Source: Mesorhizobium shangrilense (GTDB lineage: Bacteria; Pseudomonadota; Alphaproteobacteria; Rhizobiales; Rhizobiaceae). From it: a DNA stretch of 64,000 nt. The stretch lies in contig NZ_JBEWSZ010000001.1 in assembly GCF_040537815.1 (NCBI RefSeq), positions 1,426,001 through 1,490,000 of the forward strand. Direction: 5' to 3'. A model generated the notes under the pieces. The model was not told the origin of the DNA, did not search any database, and saw only the letters and a list, made by a program, of their open reading frames with translations. Below, piece after piece: positions 16,070 to 26,181 of this stretch (within the stretch, counting starts at the first letter, position 1; every line of letters starts with the position of its first letter). Position numbers and translations under genes: made by a program.

Positions 16070-17059
16070 ATGTTACACCATAAACTTGCCATAGCGCCCA
16101 TGATGGACTGGACGGACCGGCATTGCCGGTTCTTCCATCGCAAGCTGACGAGCCGTGCGCTGCTCTACACCGAGATGGTGGTGGCCGATGCGGTCATCCA
16201 CGGCGCGCGGGATCGTCTGCTCGGCTTCGATGACGCGGAGCATCCGGTTGCGCTGCAGCTCGGCGGTTCCGATCCCCTCAAGCTTGCCGAGGCGGCGCGT
16301 ATCGGCGAGGCGTTCGGTTATGACGAGATCAACCTCAATGTCGGCTGCCCATCCGACCGTGTCCAGTCCGGCACGTTTGGCGCCTGCCTGATGAGGGTGC
16401 CGGTTCTCGTGGCCGACTGCGTCGCGGCGATGAAGGCGTCTGTCAGCATCCCCGTCACCGTCAAATGCCGTATCGGTGTCGACGAGCAGGACCCGGAGCC
16501 GGCGCTCGATGCGCTGGCCGACGGCGTGTTTGCAGCTGGCGCCGACGCGCTCTGGGTGCATGCCCGCAAGGCTTGGCTGGAAGGGCTGAGCCCAAAGGAA
16601 AACCGTGACATCCCGCCGCTCGATTACGAACGCGTCTATCGTTTGAAATCCAGAAAGCCAAACGAATTCATCGGCATCAACGGCGGCATTCAATCTCTCG
16701 AGGAGACCCGCCGGCATCTTGACCATGTCGATGGCGCCATGCTTGGCCGCGCCGCCTATCACACGCCGGGCATCCTGGCGGGAGCTGACGCGGCGATCTA
16801 CGGCACGGAATCTGGGGCATTCGATTTCGGCACCCTGATCGACACCATGGCGGGCTACGCAGCGCGCCATATCGAGCAGGGCGGGCGACTTGGGCATGTC
16901 ACCCGCCATATGGTCGGGTTGTTCCATGGACTGCCCGGCGCGCGGCGTTACCGGCAGATACTGTCCACCGATGCGACCAAGCCGGGTGCGGGGGCTGAGG
17001 TTCTGAAGACGGCTTTTGCCGCGGTCGATTTCGGCGGGGCGGCGGCCGAAGCCGCCTGA
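16070..17059 (+). CDS. dusA: tRNA-dihydrouridine synthase A
   Basis: DusA is an FMN enzyme that reduces uridines 20/20a in the tRNA D-loop. The 329-aa product shows the DusA-specific opening APMMDWTDRHCRFF, VALQLGGSDPLKLAEAA, INLNVGCPSDRVQSGTFGACLM (part of the conserved catalytic-Cys region, NVGCPSDRVQSG), CRIGVDEQD, VHARKAWLEGLSPKENR and GINGGIQSLEE. Length is typical. Start ATG 16070 gives the family N-terminus. dusA is known as an integration site for some phages and islands, but no integrase is seen beside it here. Confidence 0.96.
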   Translation: MLHHKLAIAPMMDWTDRHCRFFHRKLTSRALLYTEMVVADAVIHGARDRLLGFDDAEHPVALQLGGSDPLKLAEAARIGEAFGYDEINLNVGCPSDRVQSGTFGACLMRVPVLVADCVAAMKASVSIPVTVKCRIGVDEQDPEPALDALADGVFAAGADALWVHARKAWLEGLSPKENRDIPPLDYERVYRLKSRKPNEFIGINGGIQSLEETRRHLDHVDGAMLGRAAYHTPGILAGADAAIYGTESGAFDFGTLIDTMAGYAARHIEQGGRLGHVTRHMVGLFHGLPGARRYRQILSTDATKPGAGAEVLKTAFAAVDFGGAAAEAA

Positions 17060-17062
17060 CCC

Positions 17063-17767
17063 TCAATCCCTGAGGATCATCCGGTCGCCGCGCACGTCGA
17101 AACCCGACAAGGAGCCAATGAAGTTCATGCCAAGCAGGCTCTGGCCGAGCGCGCCGGGTGCCGCGACCATCACCGACATGTTCTTGCGCACGATACCGCC
17201 GATCGCCAGCTCGTCCGTCCTTACGGCCGCGGCGCGTGCCATGCCGTTCGCGGTGGAGACCGGTATGGTGAAGTTGAGTTTGTCCGGATCAAACCCGGCT
17301 GCGCGGGCGTCCTGGGCTGTCAGCACCGTGCTGGTCGCGCCAGTGTCGACCAAGGCCCGGATCGGCGTGCCGTTGACCAGGATGCGCGCTTCGAAATGGC
17401 CATTGTCCGCCTTGTCCAGCGACACGGTGGCGCGACCATCCTCCAGGCCCAGCGCAAGCGGGCTGCCTGGAACAAGACCGGCCGTGACCCGGCTGGCGAC
17501 ATCCTGCAATTCATAGCGATATTGATAGCCGGCGATCAGCACCAGCACGATTGCCGCCCATGCTGCGAGATTTCTAAGCATGTCGCCCATCGGCCTGCCT
17601 GACCGAAGCAAACCAGAGCCGATGAGAGCGGCAAACGCACCAAGCCAGATCAGCCGTCCGAAATCATAGTTCTCGACGCCCAACGTGCTGCCGGCGGAAT
17701 CGTTGAACATGAGCAGGGCCACCCCCACTCCGATCACAGCCATCAATATCCAGAACAGACGGTTCAT
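17063..17767 (-). CDS. Membrane-anchored retropepsin-like aspartic protease (TIGR02281 family)
   Basis: A 234-aa protein with three N-terminal hydrophobic segments (residues ~3-20, 40-55, 68-85), then a single retropepsin half-domain: ARILVNGTPIRALVDTGATSTVLT, with the catalytic DTGA at ~143-146, and LLGMNFIGSLSGFDVRGDRMIL near the C-terminus. A single DTG motif implies a homodimer, as in clan AA proteases. The family is widespread in alphaproteobacteria and its substrate is unknown. It converges with dusA (3 bases between stops) and its ATG is 13 bases after the DUF1289 stop, so the two are probably co-transcribed. Confidence 0.88.
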   Translation of the reverse strand: MNRLFWILMAVIGVGVALLMFNDSAGSTLGVENYDFGRLIWLGAFAALIGSGLLRSGRPMGDMLRNLAAWAAIVLVLIAGYQYRYELQDVASRVTAGLVPGSPLALGLEDGRATVSLDKADNGHFEARILVNGTPIRALVDTGATSTVLTAQDARAAGFDPDKLNFTIPVSTANGMARAAAVRTDELAIGGIVRKNMSVMVAAPGALGQSLLGMNFIGSLSGFDVRGDRMILRD

Positions 17768-17780
17768 CGGTGCGCCCCGT

Positions 17781-18014
17781 TCACGAAAGCGCGTCGCGCT
17801 CGCGCGCCATGCGCGTGCGGCGCGTTTCCCGGCGCGGCCGGCGCTCCACTGTTTCCAGGCGGGCAGGCAGTTCGGCCATCACGCCTCGTCGCGTTTCCGC
17901 CGTCATGCTGATCCACGCGCCGATTTCATCGCGTGTGCGACCGCAACCGAAACAGAAGCCGGTTTTCATGTCGATTGAACAAACCAGGATGCACGGGGAT
18001 TCGATGGCCGTCAT
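17781..18014 (-). CDS. DUF1289 small cysteine-motif protein
   Basis: A 77-aa protein. The start at 18014 (MTAIESPCILVC) is preferred over frame extending further upstream because the family begins with SPC and a ribosome-site-like AAGAGAAAG precedes it. The conserved pattern SPCILVCSIDMKTGFCFGCGRT has four cysteines in C-x3-C and C-x2-C arrangement, typical of DUF1289, followed by EIGAWISMT. It likely binds metal or an Fe-S centre, but function is not established. It is divergent from cobT and upstream of the aspartic protease gene. Confidence 0.85.
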   Translation of the reverse strand: MTAIESPCILVCSIDMKTGFCFGCGRTRDEIGAWISMTAETRRGVMAELPARLETVERRPRRETRRTRMARERDALS

Positions 18015-18194
18015 GACTTTCTCTTGAGGATTCCATCCGGAAACCTTCTCCACTCCCACATGGTGCAACGACCGGGCCGATGCAAGCCCTCTGGATTCCG
18101 CCCCCGGCAATCGCTTTCGCGCCAATGCCGGAAGGTTGTGCCGATCAGGCAACGCGGCTATGCCGCTCAGCAATCACGAACGATCAGGACCGAC

Positions 18195-19193
18195 ATGACC
18201 AGTGCACTGCCTCTTGATGATTTTCGCAATCTGCTGGCGAACCTGCCAGGCGCCGATATGGCGGCTGTGGACCGCGTGCGTATGCTGTTTTCGAAGGCAG
18301 ACAAGCCGCGGGGTTCGCTGGGGCGAATCGAGGATATCGCCGCGTGGCTCGCAGCCTGGAGCGGTCGTGCGCCGCCTGCGGTAAATCGGCCACTGGTGGC
18401 GATCTTTGCCGGAAACCACGGCGTGACCCGTCACGGCATTTCTCCGCGGCCGGTGGCGGCCACGGCGAACGCGGTCGAGCTGTGCGCGGCCGGCGGGGCG
18501 GCGATCAACCAGGTCTGCATCGCCTATGATCTTGGTCTGAAGGTGTTCGACCTGGCGCTGCACATTCCGACGGCCGACATCACGCAGGATGCGGCGCTCG
18601 ACGAGCGCGGCTGCGCCGCCACCATGGCGTTCGGCATGGAAGCCATCGCCGGCGGCACCGATCTCATCTGCCTTGGCGACCTCGGTGTCGGTAATTCCAC
18701 TGTCGCCGCAGCGCTGCTTGCAGCGCTTTTTGGAGGCAAGGGCAGGGACTGGGTAGGCCCCGGATCCGGCGCCGATGCGGCGATGCAGTCGCGCAAGGCA
18801 GGCGTGGTCGACGCGGCCCTTGCCTTCCACGGTGCCAATCTCCGTGATCCGCTGGAAGCATTGCGTCGTGTCGGTGGTCGCGAGCTTGCCGCGATCGCTG
18901 GTGCCATCCTCGCCGCGCGCATGCAGAAGATCCCGGTGTTGCTCGACGGGTTTGCGGCGACCGCCGCCGCCGCAGCGCTGCATGCAGCCAATCCCGCTGC
19001 CCTCGATCACTGCCTGCTTGCCGGCCTCTCGACCGAACCAGCGCACGCCCGGGCTGCCGAACGGCTTGGGCTTCGTCCGATTCTCGACCTGGGGATGAGC
19101 CATGGTGAAGGGGTAGGTGCAGCCCTTGCGGCAGGCTTGGTGAAGGCCGCGGCGCTGACCAGCTCGGGCATGGCGGCAGCGGTTCACGGCTAA
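18195..19193 (+). CDS. cobT: Nicotinate-nucleotide--dimethylbenzimidazole phosphoribosyltransferase
   Basis: CobT (CobU in Pseudomonas naming) makes alpha-ribazole phosphate for the lower ligand of cobalamin. The 332-aa product has the expected motifs: KPRGSLGRIEDIAAWLA, VAIFAGNHGVTRHGIS, LGDLGVGNSTVAAALLAAL, GPGSGAD, VLLDGFAATAAAAAL, and LDLGMSHGEGVGAALA, whose Glu is the catalytic base. The ATG at 18195 (MTSALPLDDF) fits the family length; longer frame upstream overlaps the divergent regulatory region. No B12 box or cobalamin riboswitch is visible ahead of it. Rhizobia make cobalamin aerobically. Confidence 0.95.
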   Translation: MTSALPLDDFRNLLANLPGADMAAVDRVRMLFSKADKPRGSLGRIEDIAAWLAAWSGRAPPAVNRPLVAIFAGNHGVTRHGISPRPVAATANAVELCAAGGAAINQVCIAYDLGLKVFDLALHIPTADITQDAALDERGCAATMAFGMEAIAGGTDLICLGDLGVGNSTVAAALLAALFGGKGRDWVGPGSGADAAMQSRKAGVVDAALAFHGANLRDPLEALRRVGGRELAAIAGAILAARMQKIPVLLDGFAATAAAAALHAANPAALDHCLLAGLSTEPAHARAAERLGLRPILDLGMSHGEGVGAALAAGLVKAAALTSSGMAAAVHG

Positions 19194-19197
19194 GCGT

Positions 19198-20721
<1,524 letters not shown>

Positions 20722-20796
20722 GGAAACTTCAATTCATGCGGGCAGCGGTTTCAAAGTGTTAAGCTACGTTCGAATGATTAACCAACGGTTTGCCAT

Positions 20797-21420
20797 ATGA
20801 GCCGTTCCTGGTCCGGGAGGTCGCGGCGGCGATATATTCCGCCATCTCCGAGAAGCCCGTGGCGCAAGCTGGGCGATTATGGCCTGACCGTCCTCCTCCT
20901 CGGTCTGCTCATCCTGTTGGCGGTGCGCCTCGACCGGATGGAGACGCGAAAGACGGAAGGGGTTGCTGTCGTCGCGGACGGCGATTCGATCACGCTCGGC
21001 GGCGAGCGCATCCGGATGCGTGGCATCGATGCGCCCGAGTATTCGCAGACCTGTCGCAGGGATGGCGCCGACTATCCTTGCGGCAAGCTCTCACGCCAGT
21101 CGCTGGTGCGGTTGATCGCCGGCAGGCCCGTTTCCTGCATCGGCTGGCAGCGCGACCGCTATGGCAGGCTGCTGGGCGACTGCCAGGCAGGCGGCGTGGA
21201 CCTCAACCGTTCGCAGGTGGCTGCGGGCTGGGCGGTCGCCTATGGCGATTTCGAAACCGAGGAAGCGGTGGCACGAGTCGGCAAGGCCGGCATCTGGGCC
21301 GGCACCTTCGATCAGCCGCAGACCTGGCGCGCAAGCCACAATGGCCAACTGGCCGAGAGAAAGCACGGCAGTCTGGCTTCGGTCGGCGATGCCTTGCGAG
21401 AAATTTTTCGCTTCTGGTGA
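20797..21420 (+). CDS. Membrane-anchored or secreted thermonuclease (SNase) family protein
   Basis: A 207-aa protein with an Arg-rich N-terminus, one hydrophobic segment (~residues 30-46, LTVLLLGLLILLAV) and an SNase-like OB-fold: VVADGDSITLGGERIRMRGID, with APEYSQTC, QRDRYGRLLGDC and AGWAVAYGDF. The catalytic pattern R...D..E and the RYGR arginine are present, so calcium-dependent nuclease activity is plausible. Four cysteines could form disulfides, fitting an extracytoplasmic location. The long basic N-terminus before the helix resembles a signal anchor; a shorter start is possible. It is divergent from the histidine kinase gene. Confidence 0.86.
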   Translation: MSRSWSGRSRRRYIPPSPRSPWRKLGDYGLTVLLLGLLILLAVRLDRMETRKTEGVAVVADGDSITLGGERIRMRGIDAPEYSQTCRRDGADYPCGKLSRQSLVRLIAGRPVSCIGWQRDRYGRLLGDCQAGGVDLNRSQVAAGWAVAYGDFETEEAVARVGKAGIWAGTFDQPQTWRASHNGQLAERKHGSLASVGDALREIFRFW

Positions 21421-21463
21421 CAGGCACCCTATAATTCGGACGGACAATGGCAGGGAGGACTTG

Positions 21464-22075
21464 ATGAGGCTTTTCGACGGCGGGCGCGCGCCCAACCCAA
21501 GACGAGTTCGCGTCTTCCTGGCCGAAAAGGGTCTCGAGGTTCCGCTGGTGCCAGTCGACATGGGGGCGCTGGAGCACAGGCAGGAGGCGGTCAGTTCGCG
21601 CAATCCGCTTCGGCGGCTGCCTGTGCTCGAACTCGATGACGGCACCGTCATTACCGAATCGGTCGCCATCTGCCGCTATTTCGAGGAGTTGCATCCGGAG
21701 CCGGCGCTGTTCGGGCGCGGCGCTGTCGGCAAGGCGCAGGTGGAGATGTGGCAAAGGCGCATGGAGTTCAATCTTCTCTCCTGTGTCGCGCAGGCCTTTC
21801 GTCACATCCATCCGGCCATGAAGGAATGGGAAGTCCCGCAAATTCCCGAATGGGGCGAGGCCAACAAGCCGAAAGCCGTTGAATTCCTGAAGGTTCTCGA
21901 TAGCGAACTGGCAGACCGGCAATTCGTGGCCGGAGACACCTATTCGATCGCCGACATTACCGGGCTGATCGCCATCGATTTCATGAAGCCGGCGCGCATC
22001 AAGGTGCCGGAAGATTGCACCAATGTGCTGCGCTGGTACCAGGCCGTTTCGAGCCGGCCGAGCGCCGCCGCCTGA
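21464..22075 (+). CDS. Glutathione S-transferase family protein
   Basis: A 203-aa cytoplasmic protein. The N-terminal thioredoxin-like domain has MRLFDGGRAPNPRRVRVFLAEKG and the GSH-binding LPVLELDDGTVITESVAICRYFEE (cis-Pro and ES motif). The C-terminal helical domain has FVAGDTYSIADITGLIAIDF, the conserved N-capping region. ATG 21464 follows a GGGAGG ribosome site at 21453-21458. No catalytic Cys or Tyr is evident in the usual N-terminal place, so the catalytic class is uncertain. The next gene starts 2 bases after the stop. Confidence 0.9.
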   Translation: MRLFDGGRAPNPRRVRVFLAEKGLEVPLVPVDMGALEHRQEAVSSRNPLRRLPVLELDDGTVITESVAICRYFEELHPEPALFGRGAVGKAQVEMWQRRMEFNLLSCVAQAFRHIHPAMKEWEVPQIPEWGEANKPKAVEFLKVLDSELADRQFVAGDTYSIADITGLIAIDFMKPARIKVPEDCTNVLRWYQAVSSRPSAAA

Positions 22076-22077
22076 GC

Positions 22078-22695
22078 ATGAGTGCTGAGCTGGATAGTTT
22101 CGCGGCAACAGTTCGCGCCTGCCGCATCTGCGTCGAAAATCCGATCGGCCGGCCGCTGCCGCATGAGCCGCGCCCGGTACTGCGCCCGTCCTCGAGCGCC
22201 CGTATCCTGATCGCCAGCCAAGCGCCTGGCACAAAAGTCCACATCACCGGTATGCCGTTCACGGATGCCTCAGGTGACCGGCTGCGGAGCTGGCTGGGTG
22301 TCAGCAGCGAAGAGTTCTATGACATCGAAAAGTTCGCCATCGTGCCGATGGGCTTCTGCTTTCCCGGCCAGGATGCAAAAGGCGGCGACCTGCCGCCGCG
22401 CCGCGAATGCGCGCCGGCATGGCGCGCGCCCTTGATGGCGCTGATGCCGCGAATCGACCTTGTGCTGACCATAGGCATCTATGCGCAATCCTGGCATATG
22501 GGCGCCACGCGCCGTCCCTCACTGACCGAGACCGTGATGGACTGGCGTGCCATCTGGGATGCGCCCAGCAACACAAAAGTGCTGCCATTGCCGCATCCAT
22601 CCTGGCGCAACAGCGGCTGGCTGAAACAGAATCCGTGGTTTGAAATGGAATTGCTGCCATTTCTGAGAACGGAAATCCGCTATCGCCTTGGTTGA
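22078..22695 (+). CDS. Uracil-DNA glycosylase family protein
   Basis: A 205-aa protein. Motifs: CRICVENPIGRPLPHEPRPV, then ILIASQAPGTKVHITGMPF, with FTDASGDRLRSWLGV (the nucleotide-binding and catalytic loop of UDG family 4/5-like enzymes), VLTIGIYAQSWHMG and PLPHPSWRNSGWL (the HPSxRN motif). Family members excise uracil or related bases; this subgroup, common in alphaproteobacteria, is poorly characterised. There is one CxxC near the N-terminus, but a complete four-cysteine iron-sulfur set is not obvious. Its ATG is 2 bases after the GST stop, so they form one transcript. Confidence 0.87.
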   Translation: MSAELDSFAATVRACRICVENPIGRPLPHEPRPVLRPSSSARILIASQAPGTKVHITGMPFTDASGDRLRSWLGVSSEEFYDIEKFAIVPMGFCFPGQDAKGGDLPPRRECAPAWRAPLMALMPRIDLVLTIGIYAQSWHMGATRRPSLTETVMDWRAIWDAPSNTKVLPLPHPSWRNSGWLKQNPWFEMELLPFLRTEIRYRLG

Positions 22696-22803
22696 TCTTT
22701 CGGGAAGAAATCACTCGCTTTTTCCGCAATCGGCAGAATTTCTTTCTTGTGAAAGGGCGAAGTAAGGCAGATCATAAGCAATCTATTCCCCCGGGAGCAC
22801 CCA

Positions 22804-23295
22804 ATGGACCGCCTTGATAGAAAAATTCTCCGCCTCTTGCAGGAGGACGCGACGCTCGCGGTCGCCGATGTCGCCAAGAAAGTCGGGCTATCGACCACGC
22901 CGTGCTGGCGCCGCATCCAGAAGCTCGAGGAAGAGGGCGTCATCAAGCGGCGCGTCGCCATCCTCGATCACGAAAAGGTCAATGTGCGTGTCACCGTGTT
23001 CGTGTCGATCCGCACCAATTCGCACAGCCATGAATGGCTGCGGCGCTTTTCGGAGGTCATCCAGGAATTTCCGGAAGTGGTCGAATTCTACCGCATGAGC
23101 GGCGACGTCGATTATCTGCTGCGCGTGGTGGTGCCCGACATTGCCGCCTATGACGCGTTCTACAAGCGGCTGATCGCCAAGATCGAAATCCGCGACGTGT
23201 CGTCCTCCTTCGCCATGGAGCAGATCAAGTATACGACCGAGATGCCGCTGGACTACATGGTGCTGGACAAGGAGTCAGGCGCGAACGCCGCCTGA
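22804..23295 (+). CDS. Lrp/AsnC family transcriptional regulator
   Basis: A 163-aa DNA-binding protein. It starts MDRLDRKILRLLQEDATLAV, followed by the helix-turn-helix DVAKKVGLSTTPCWRRIQKLEEEGVI and the ligand-binding RAM domain (VVEFYRMSGDVDYLLRVVVPDIAAYDAFY). TPCWRR in the recognition helix is typical of the amino-acid-responsive Lrp group. A ribosome site (GGGAG) lies just upstream. It has its own ~100-base AT-rich promoter region, probably autoregulated. The target genes are not obvious, as neighbours are not amino-acid enzymes. Confidence 0.93.
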   Translation: MDRLDRKILRLLQEDATLAVADVAKKVGLSTTPCWRRIQKLEEEGVIKRRVAILDHEKVNVRVTVFVSIRTNSHSHEWLRRFSEVIQEFPEVVEFYRMSGDVDYLLRVVVPDIAAYDAFYKRLIAKIEIRDVSSSFAMEQIKYTTEMPLDYMVLDKESGANAA

Positions 23296-23316
23296 CAGAC
23301 ATCGGGCGCGTAACGC

Positions 23317-23892
23317 TCAGTTCTTCTTCTTGTTGAGCAGGATAGTCCAAGGCGAGTTCACCGGCAGGGTGATGGTGTCCGGCACGCTCTCGACGCTGAC
23401 CACCTCGGCCCTGCGCACGGTGTAGCCCGACTGGATGATGCTGACGCCGTCGAGGATGAAGAGCTGGCTCTTCTCCATGTCCGGCTTCAGTGCGCCTGTC
23501 ACGGAAACAGGCTGGTAGGCTTGCGACATTCTGTAGGGTTGGGCCGGCGTGACGAGCACGATCTGATTGGGCGGCGGTGTCGGCATATGGCTGCAGGCAC
23601 CGGTCCAGGGCACCAGCAGAAACTGATAGACAAGATCGCCGTCACGGTCGACCGGCAGCGCATAGCCGGCTAATTGAATGGTCCTGTCCTGCAGATTGAC
23701 GGACAACGTTTCGCCATGGTCGGGCATTTTGGCCGCGATCATCGGCAGTCCGGCGCTTTCCGCGACCGACTGGGTTGCCGGGCGCAGATCCTTCCAGAAG
23801 ATCTGGGTGGTCTCAGCCATAGCTTTGGCTGGCACAATGGCCATGAGCAGCACGGCTGCCAGGGCCGCTGTCGATTTGAGACGGATACTCAT
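23317..23892 (-). CDS. Exported DUF3299 family protein
   Basis: A 191-aa protein. Start 23892 (MSIRLKSTAALAAVLLM) gives a clean signal peptide ending near AKAMAE; 12 more codons upstream lack that property. The DUF3299 core is visible: IQLAGYALPVDRDGDLVYQFLLVPW, GACSHMPTPPPNQIVLV and PVSVTGALKPDM. The conserved GACxHxPxPPPNQ is characteristic of this periplasmic family, whose function is unknown; in some genomes it accompanies ABC transporter or lipoprotein genes. It is the last gene of a four-gene minus-strand run. Confidence 0.85.
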   Translation of the reverse strand: MSIRLKSTAALAAVLLMAIVPAKAMAETTQIFWKDLRPATQSVAESAGLPMIAAKMPDHGETLSVNLQDRTIQLAGYALPVDRDGDLVYQFLLVPWTGACSHMPTPPPNQIVLVTPAQPYRMSQAYQPVSVTGALKPDMEKSQLFILDGVSIIQSGYTVRRAEVVSVESVPDTITLPVNSPWTILLNKKKN

Positions 23893-23941
23893 CGATCGCA
23901 CTCCTCTGCCGGGATGAGGTAGAACCAACCATCAGGAAGCG

Positions 23942-24481
23942 TCAACCGTCGAGCCGCATCACATTTCGCCGAGAACCGGCCATGCCGATCGCGCGAAATC
24001 CGCGCGCGACAAACATCGGTTTGAAGCCCATGAAGCGGAAGCTGGGCGACTGCGGATCGACTGGATAGGCTTCGATGGCGGACGCGCCGCTCTTCAATGC
24101 GTGATCGATGGCCGCGTCGAGCAATGCGGCGCCGACGCCACCATTGCGGTGGGCACGGACAACGAAGAAACAAACGATCGACCAGATGTCCTTCTCGGCA
24201 TCGTTCTGATCAGGCGACAATTTCCGGAAAGTCCTGCGCGGCGCGACCGAGCACCAGCCGACGACTTCGGAGCCTGAACGCGCAATGATACCAACCGGTG
24301 TGCCGGCCGAGACGATCGCGGCCATCGCCTTCTTCTTGTCGGCGCTACCGGCCGACTGGCGAGCGGGCAGGTCTCGCCAGCTCATGCACCAGCAGAATTT
24401 CGGGCTACCCGGCTGCTCGAACAGGGTTTCGAAATCCGACCAGGTTTTCCTGGTGACAGGAACGAAATCCAGTTCGGTCAT
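23942..24481 (-). CDS. GNAT family N-acetyltransferase
   Basis: A 179-aa protein with the acetyl-CoA-binding segment IVCFFVVRAHRNGGVGAALLDAAIDHA (R/Q-x2-G-x-G/A type) at ~110-135 and a C-terminal FRFMGFKPMFVAR. The N-terminus (FCWCMSWRDLPAR) matches a subgroup of GNATs of unknown substrate. ATG overlaps the stop of the upstream DNA-repair gene as ATGA (24478-24481), indicating coupled translation. Confidence 0.88.
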   Translation of the reverse strand: MTELDFVPVTRKTWSDFETLFEQPGSPKFCWCMSWRDLPARQSAGSADKKKAMAAIVSAGTPVGIIARSGSEVVGWCSVAPRRTFRKLSPDQNDAEKDIWSIVCFFVVRAHRNGGVGAALLDAAIDHALKSGASAIEAYPVDPQSPSFRFMGFKPMFVARGFRAIGMAGSRRNVMRLDG

Positions 24482-25194
24482 GTCCCGGGCTTTGTCTTTG
24501 CCGCCAGCCGCTCGAGTGTTTTTGCGGCGGTCAGTTCTCGTACCGCATCCTTGCCGATCCAGCGCGCGGTCTTGTCGTTGACGGCAGCCAGTTTTTGCGC
24601 CAGGCCAAGGGCAGGGGCATGCAATTCCATGGATCGCTTGCCGATCTGCCTGAGCGCCCAGTTCACCGCTTTCCTGACGAAATTGCGTTCGTCGACGGCA
24701 TGCAACTCGATAAGAGGCAGATAGGACGTGAATGTCGCGTCCGGCTCCTTCTTCAGATGCACCGCTGCGTATGCCAGCATGGAAAAGGCGGTGCGCCGGA
24801 CGAATTCACGCTCGTCTTCGGCGAACTCTTCGACACGTTCGCGCCAGAATGGCGTCATAGCGAACAGGTAGGAAACCGTATCCACGACTTCCCAGGAACC
24901 CAGGTCGCCGGCCCAGAGCCGGCATTGTTCGACAGTGACTTTTTGCGGCTCATCCGTGAAGGCGGCCAGCAGCCGTGCCTCGCGAATGCCGCTCTGCCAC
25001 AGTTTCAGCGCGCGCTGGTGGTTCCGCTTAACCCGTCGGGCAACAGGGTCCAGGACTGCATTGCTGATGCCGAGTGCCGTTGCGGTGTTGATGCCGAACC
25101 GTGCCATACCGGCAAGGTTTTGCTCCGAACCGGTCGCGCGCAGATGAGCGATAATCTCCTCCGCGCTGGATAGGGGTGAGAGCTCTGCCACCAC
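24478..25194 (-). CDS. DNA alkylation repair protein (AlkD-like HEAT-repeat)
   Basis: A 238-aa all-helical protein with HEAT-like repeats. Segments such as LWQSGIREARLLAAFTDEP, WVGDL-like WAGDLGSWEVVDTVSYLFA, WRERVEEFAEDEREFVRRTAFSMLAY and NFVRKAVNWALRQIGKRS match AlkD-family alkylpurine glycosylases. The RKAVNWALRQIGKRS motif, including the Trp-Ala-Leu-Arg run, is diagnostic. Function: probable excision or binding of bulky or cationic alkyl bases. It starts 6 bases after the upstream dehydrogenase stop and overlaps the GNAT gene. Confidence 0.87.
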   Translation of the reverse strand: MVAELSPLSSAEEIIAHLRATGSEQNLAGMARFGINTATALGISNAVLDPVARRVKRNHQRALKLWQSGIREARLLAAFTDEPQKVTVEQCRLWAGDLGSWEVVDTVSYLFAMTPFWRERVEEFAEDEREFVRRTAFSMLAYAAVHLKKEPDATFTSYLPLIELHAVDERNFVRKAVNWALRQIGKRSMELHAPALGLAQKLAAVNDKTARWIGKDAVRELTAAKTLERLAAKTKPGT

Positions 25195-25200
25195 GGGCGC

Positions 25201-26070
25201 CTACTTCTCCAGGCGTGCCAGCAGCGACGACGTATCCCAGCGCTTGCCGCCCATCGCCTGCACATCCTTGTAGAACTGGTCGACAAGTGCGGTTACCGGC
25301 AGCCTGGCGCCATTGCGGTCGGCCTCAGCCAGGCAGATGCCGAGGTCCTTGCGCATCCAGTCGACGGCGAAACCAAAATCGTATTTGCCGGCATTCATCG
25401 TCTTGTGGCGGTTTTCCATCTGCCAGGAGCCGGCCGCGCCCTTCGAAATCACCTCGATGACCTTTTCGATGTCGAGGCCGGCCTTCTTGCCGAAGTGGAT
25501 GCCTTCCGACAGGCCCTGCACCAATCCGGCAATGCAGATCTGGTTGATCATCTTGGTGAGCTGCCCGGCACCTGCCGAGCCCATCAGCCCGACCATGCGC
25601 GCAAAGGCGTCGATGACCGGCCGGGCCTCGTCGAAGGCTTCCTGCTCGCCGCCGACCATCACCGTCAGCACACCGCTCTCGGCGCCGGCCTGGCCCCCGG
25701 AGACAGGCGCGTCAAGGAACGAGAAGCCGCGAGCTTTCGCCTCCGCCGCCAATTCACGGGCGACCTCCGCAGATGCTGTCGTGTTGTCGATGAACACCGA
25801 ACCCTTCTTCATCGCCTGGAACGCGCCGTCCGGGCCGATCGTCACCGCGCGCAGATCATCGTCGTTGCCGACGCAGGAAAAAACGAAGTCCTTGCCCTTG
25901 GCCGCCTCCGCCGGCGTTACGGCAAAGGTGTCGCCATGCTGGCCAACCCATTGCTCGGCTTTCGCCTTGGTACGGTTGTAAACGGTGACATCGTGGCCGC
26001 CCTTGTTTTTCAGGTGTCCGGCCATCGGATAGCCCATGACGCCAAGACCGAGAAATGCCACAGATGCCAT
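25201..26070 (-). CDS. NAD(P)-dependent 3-hydroxyisobutyrate dehydrogenase-family oxidoreductase
   Basis: A 289-aa beta-hydroxyacid dehydrogenase. Rossmann motif FLGLGVMGYPMAGHL at the N-terminus, substrate motif DAPVSGGQAGAESGVLTVMVGG (~120-141), catalytic-Lys helix GSAGAGQLTKMINQICIAG (K ~170) and cofactor-side FGFAVDWMRKDLGICLAEA. Substrate could be 3-hydroxyisobutyrate, tartronate semialdehyde or a related acid; the sequence does not decide. Start 26070 (MASVAFLGLG) is chosen over 20 extra upstream codons because it begins directly at the Rossmann fold. Confidence 0.92.
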   Translation of the reverse strand: MASVAFLGLGVMGYPMAGHLKNKGGHDVTVYNRTKAKAEQWVGQHGDTFAVTPAEAAKGKDFVFSCVGNDDDLRAVTIGPDGAFQAMKKGSVFIDNTTASAEVARELAAEAKARGFSFLDAPVSGGQAGAESGVLTVMVGGEQEAFDEARPVIDAFARMVGLMGSAGAGQLTKMINQICIAGLVQGLSEGIHFGKKAGLDIEKVIEVISKGAAGSWQMENRHKTMNAGKYDFGFAVDWMRKDLGICLAEADRNGARLPVTALVDQFYKDVQAMGGKRWDTSSLLARLEK

Positions 26071-26181
26071 GAGCTTGCCCTTCAGAATGAAAACGGAATT
26101 TGCTGCGAAAGCTCTAGGCCCTGCGCTCAATTCGTCAAGACGCGCGCACGCTGATCGACTGGCCCAGCAGAGGTGAACAGA

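Noticed and set aside
15793..16100. Possible integration site at the 5' end of dusA
   Set aside because: dusA is a known target, but I see no integrase, excisionase or duplicated dusA fragment next to it.
18015..18194. Cobalamin riboswitch ahead of cobT
   Set aside because: No B12 box or matching core helices seen; the region is short and shared with the divergent DUF1289 gene.
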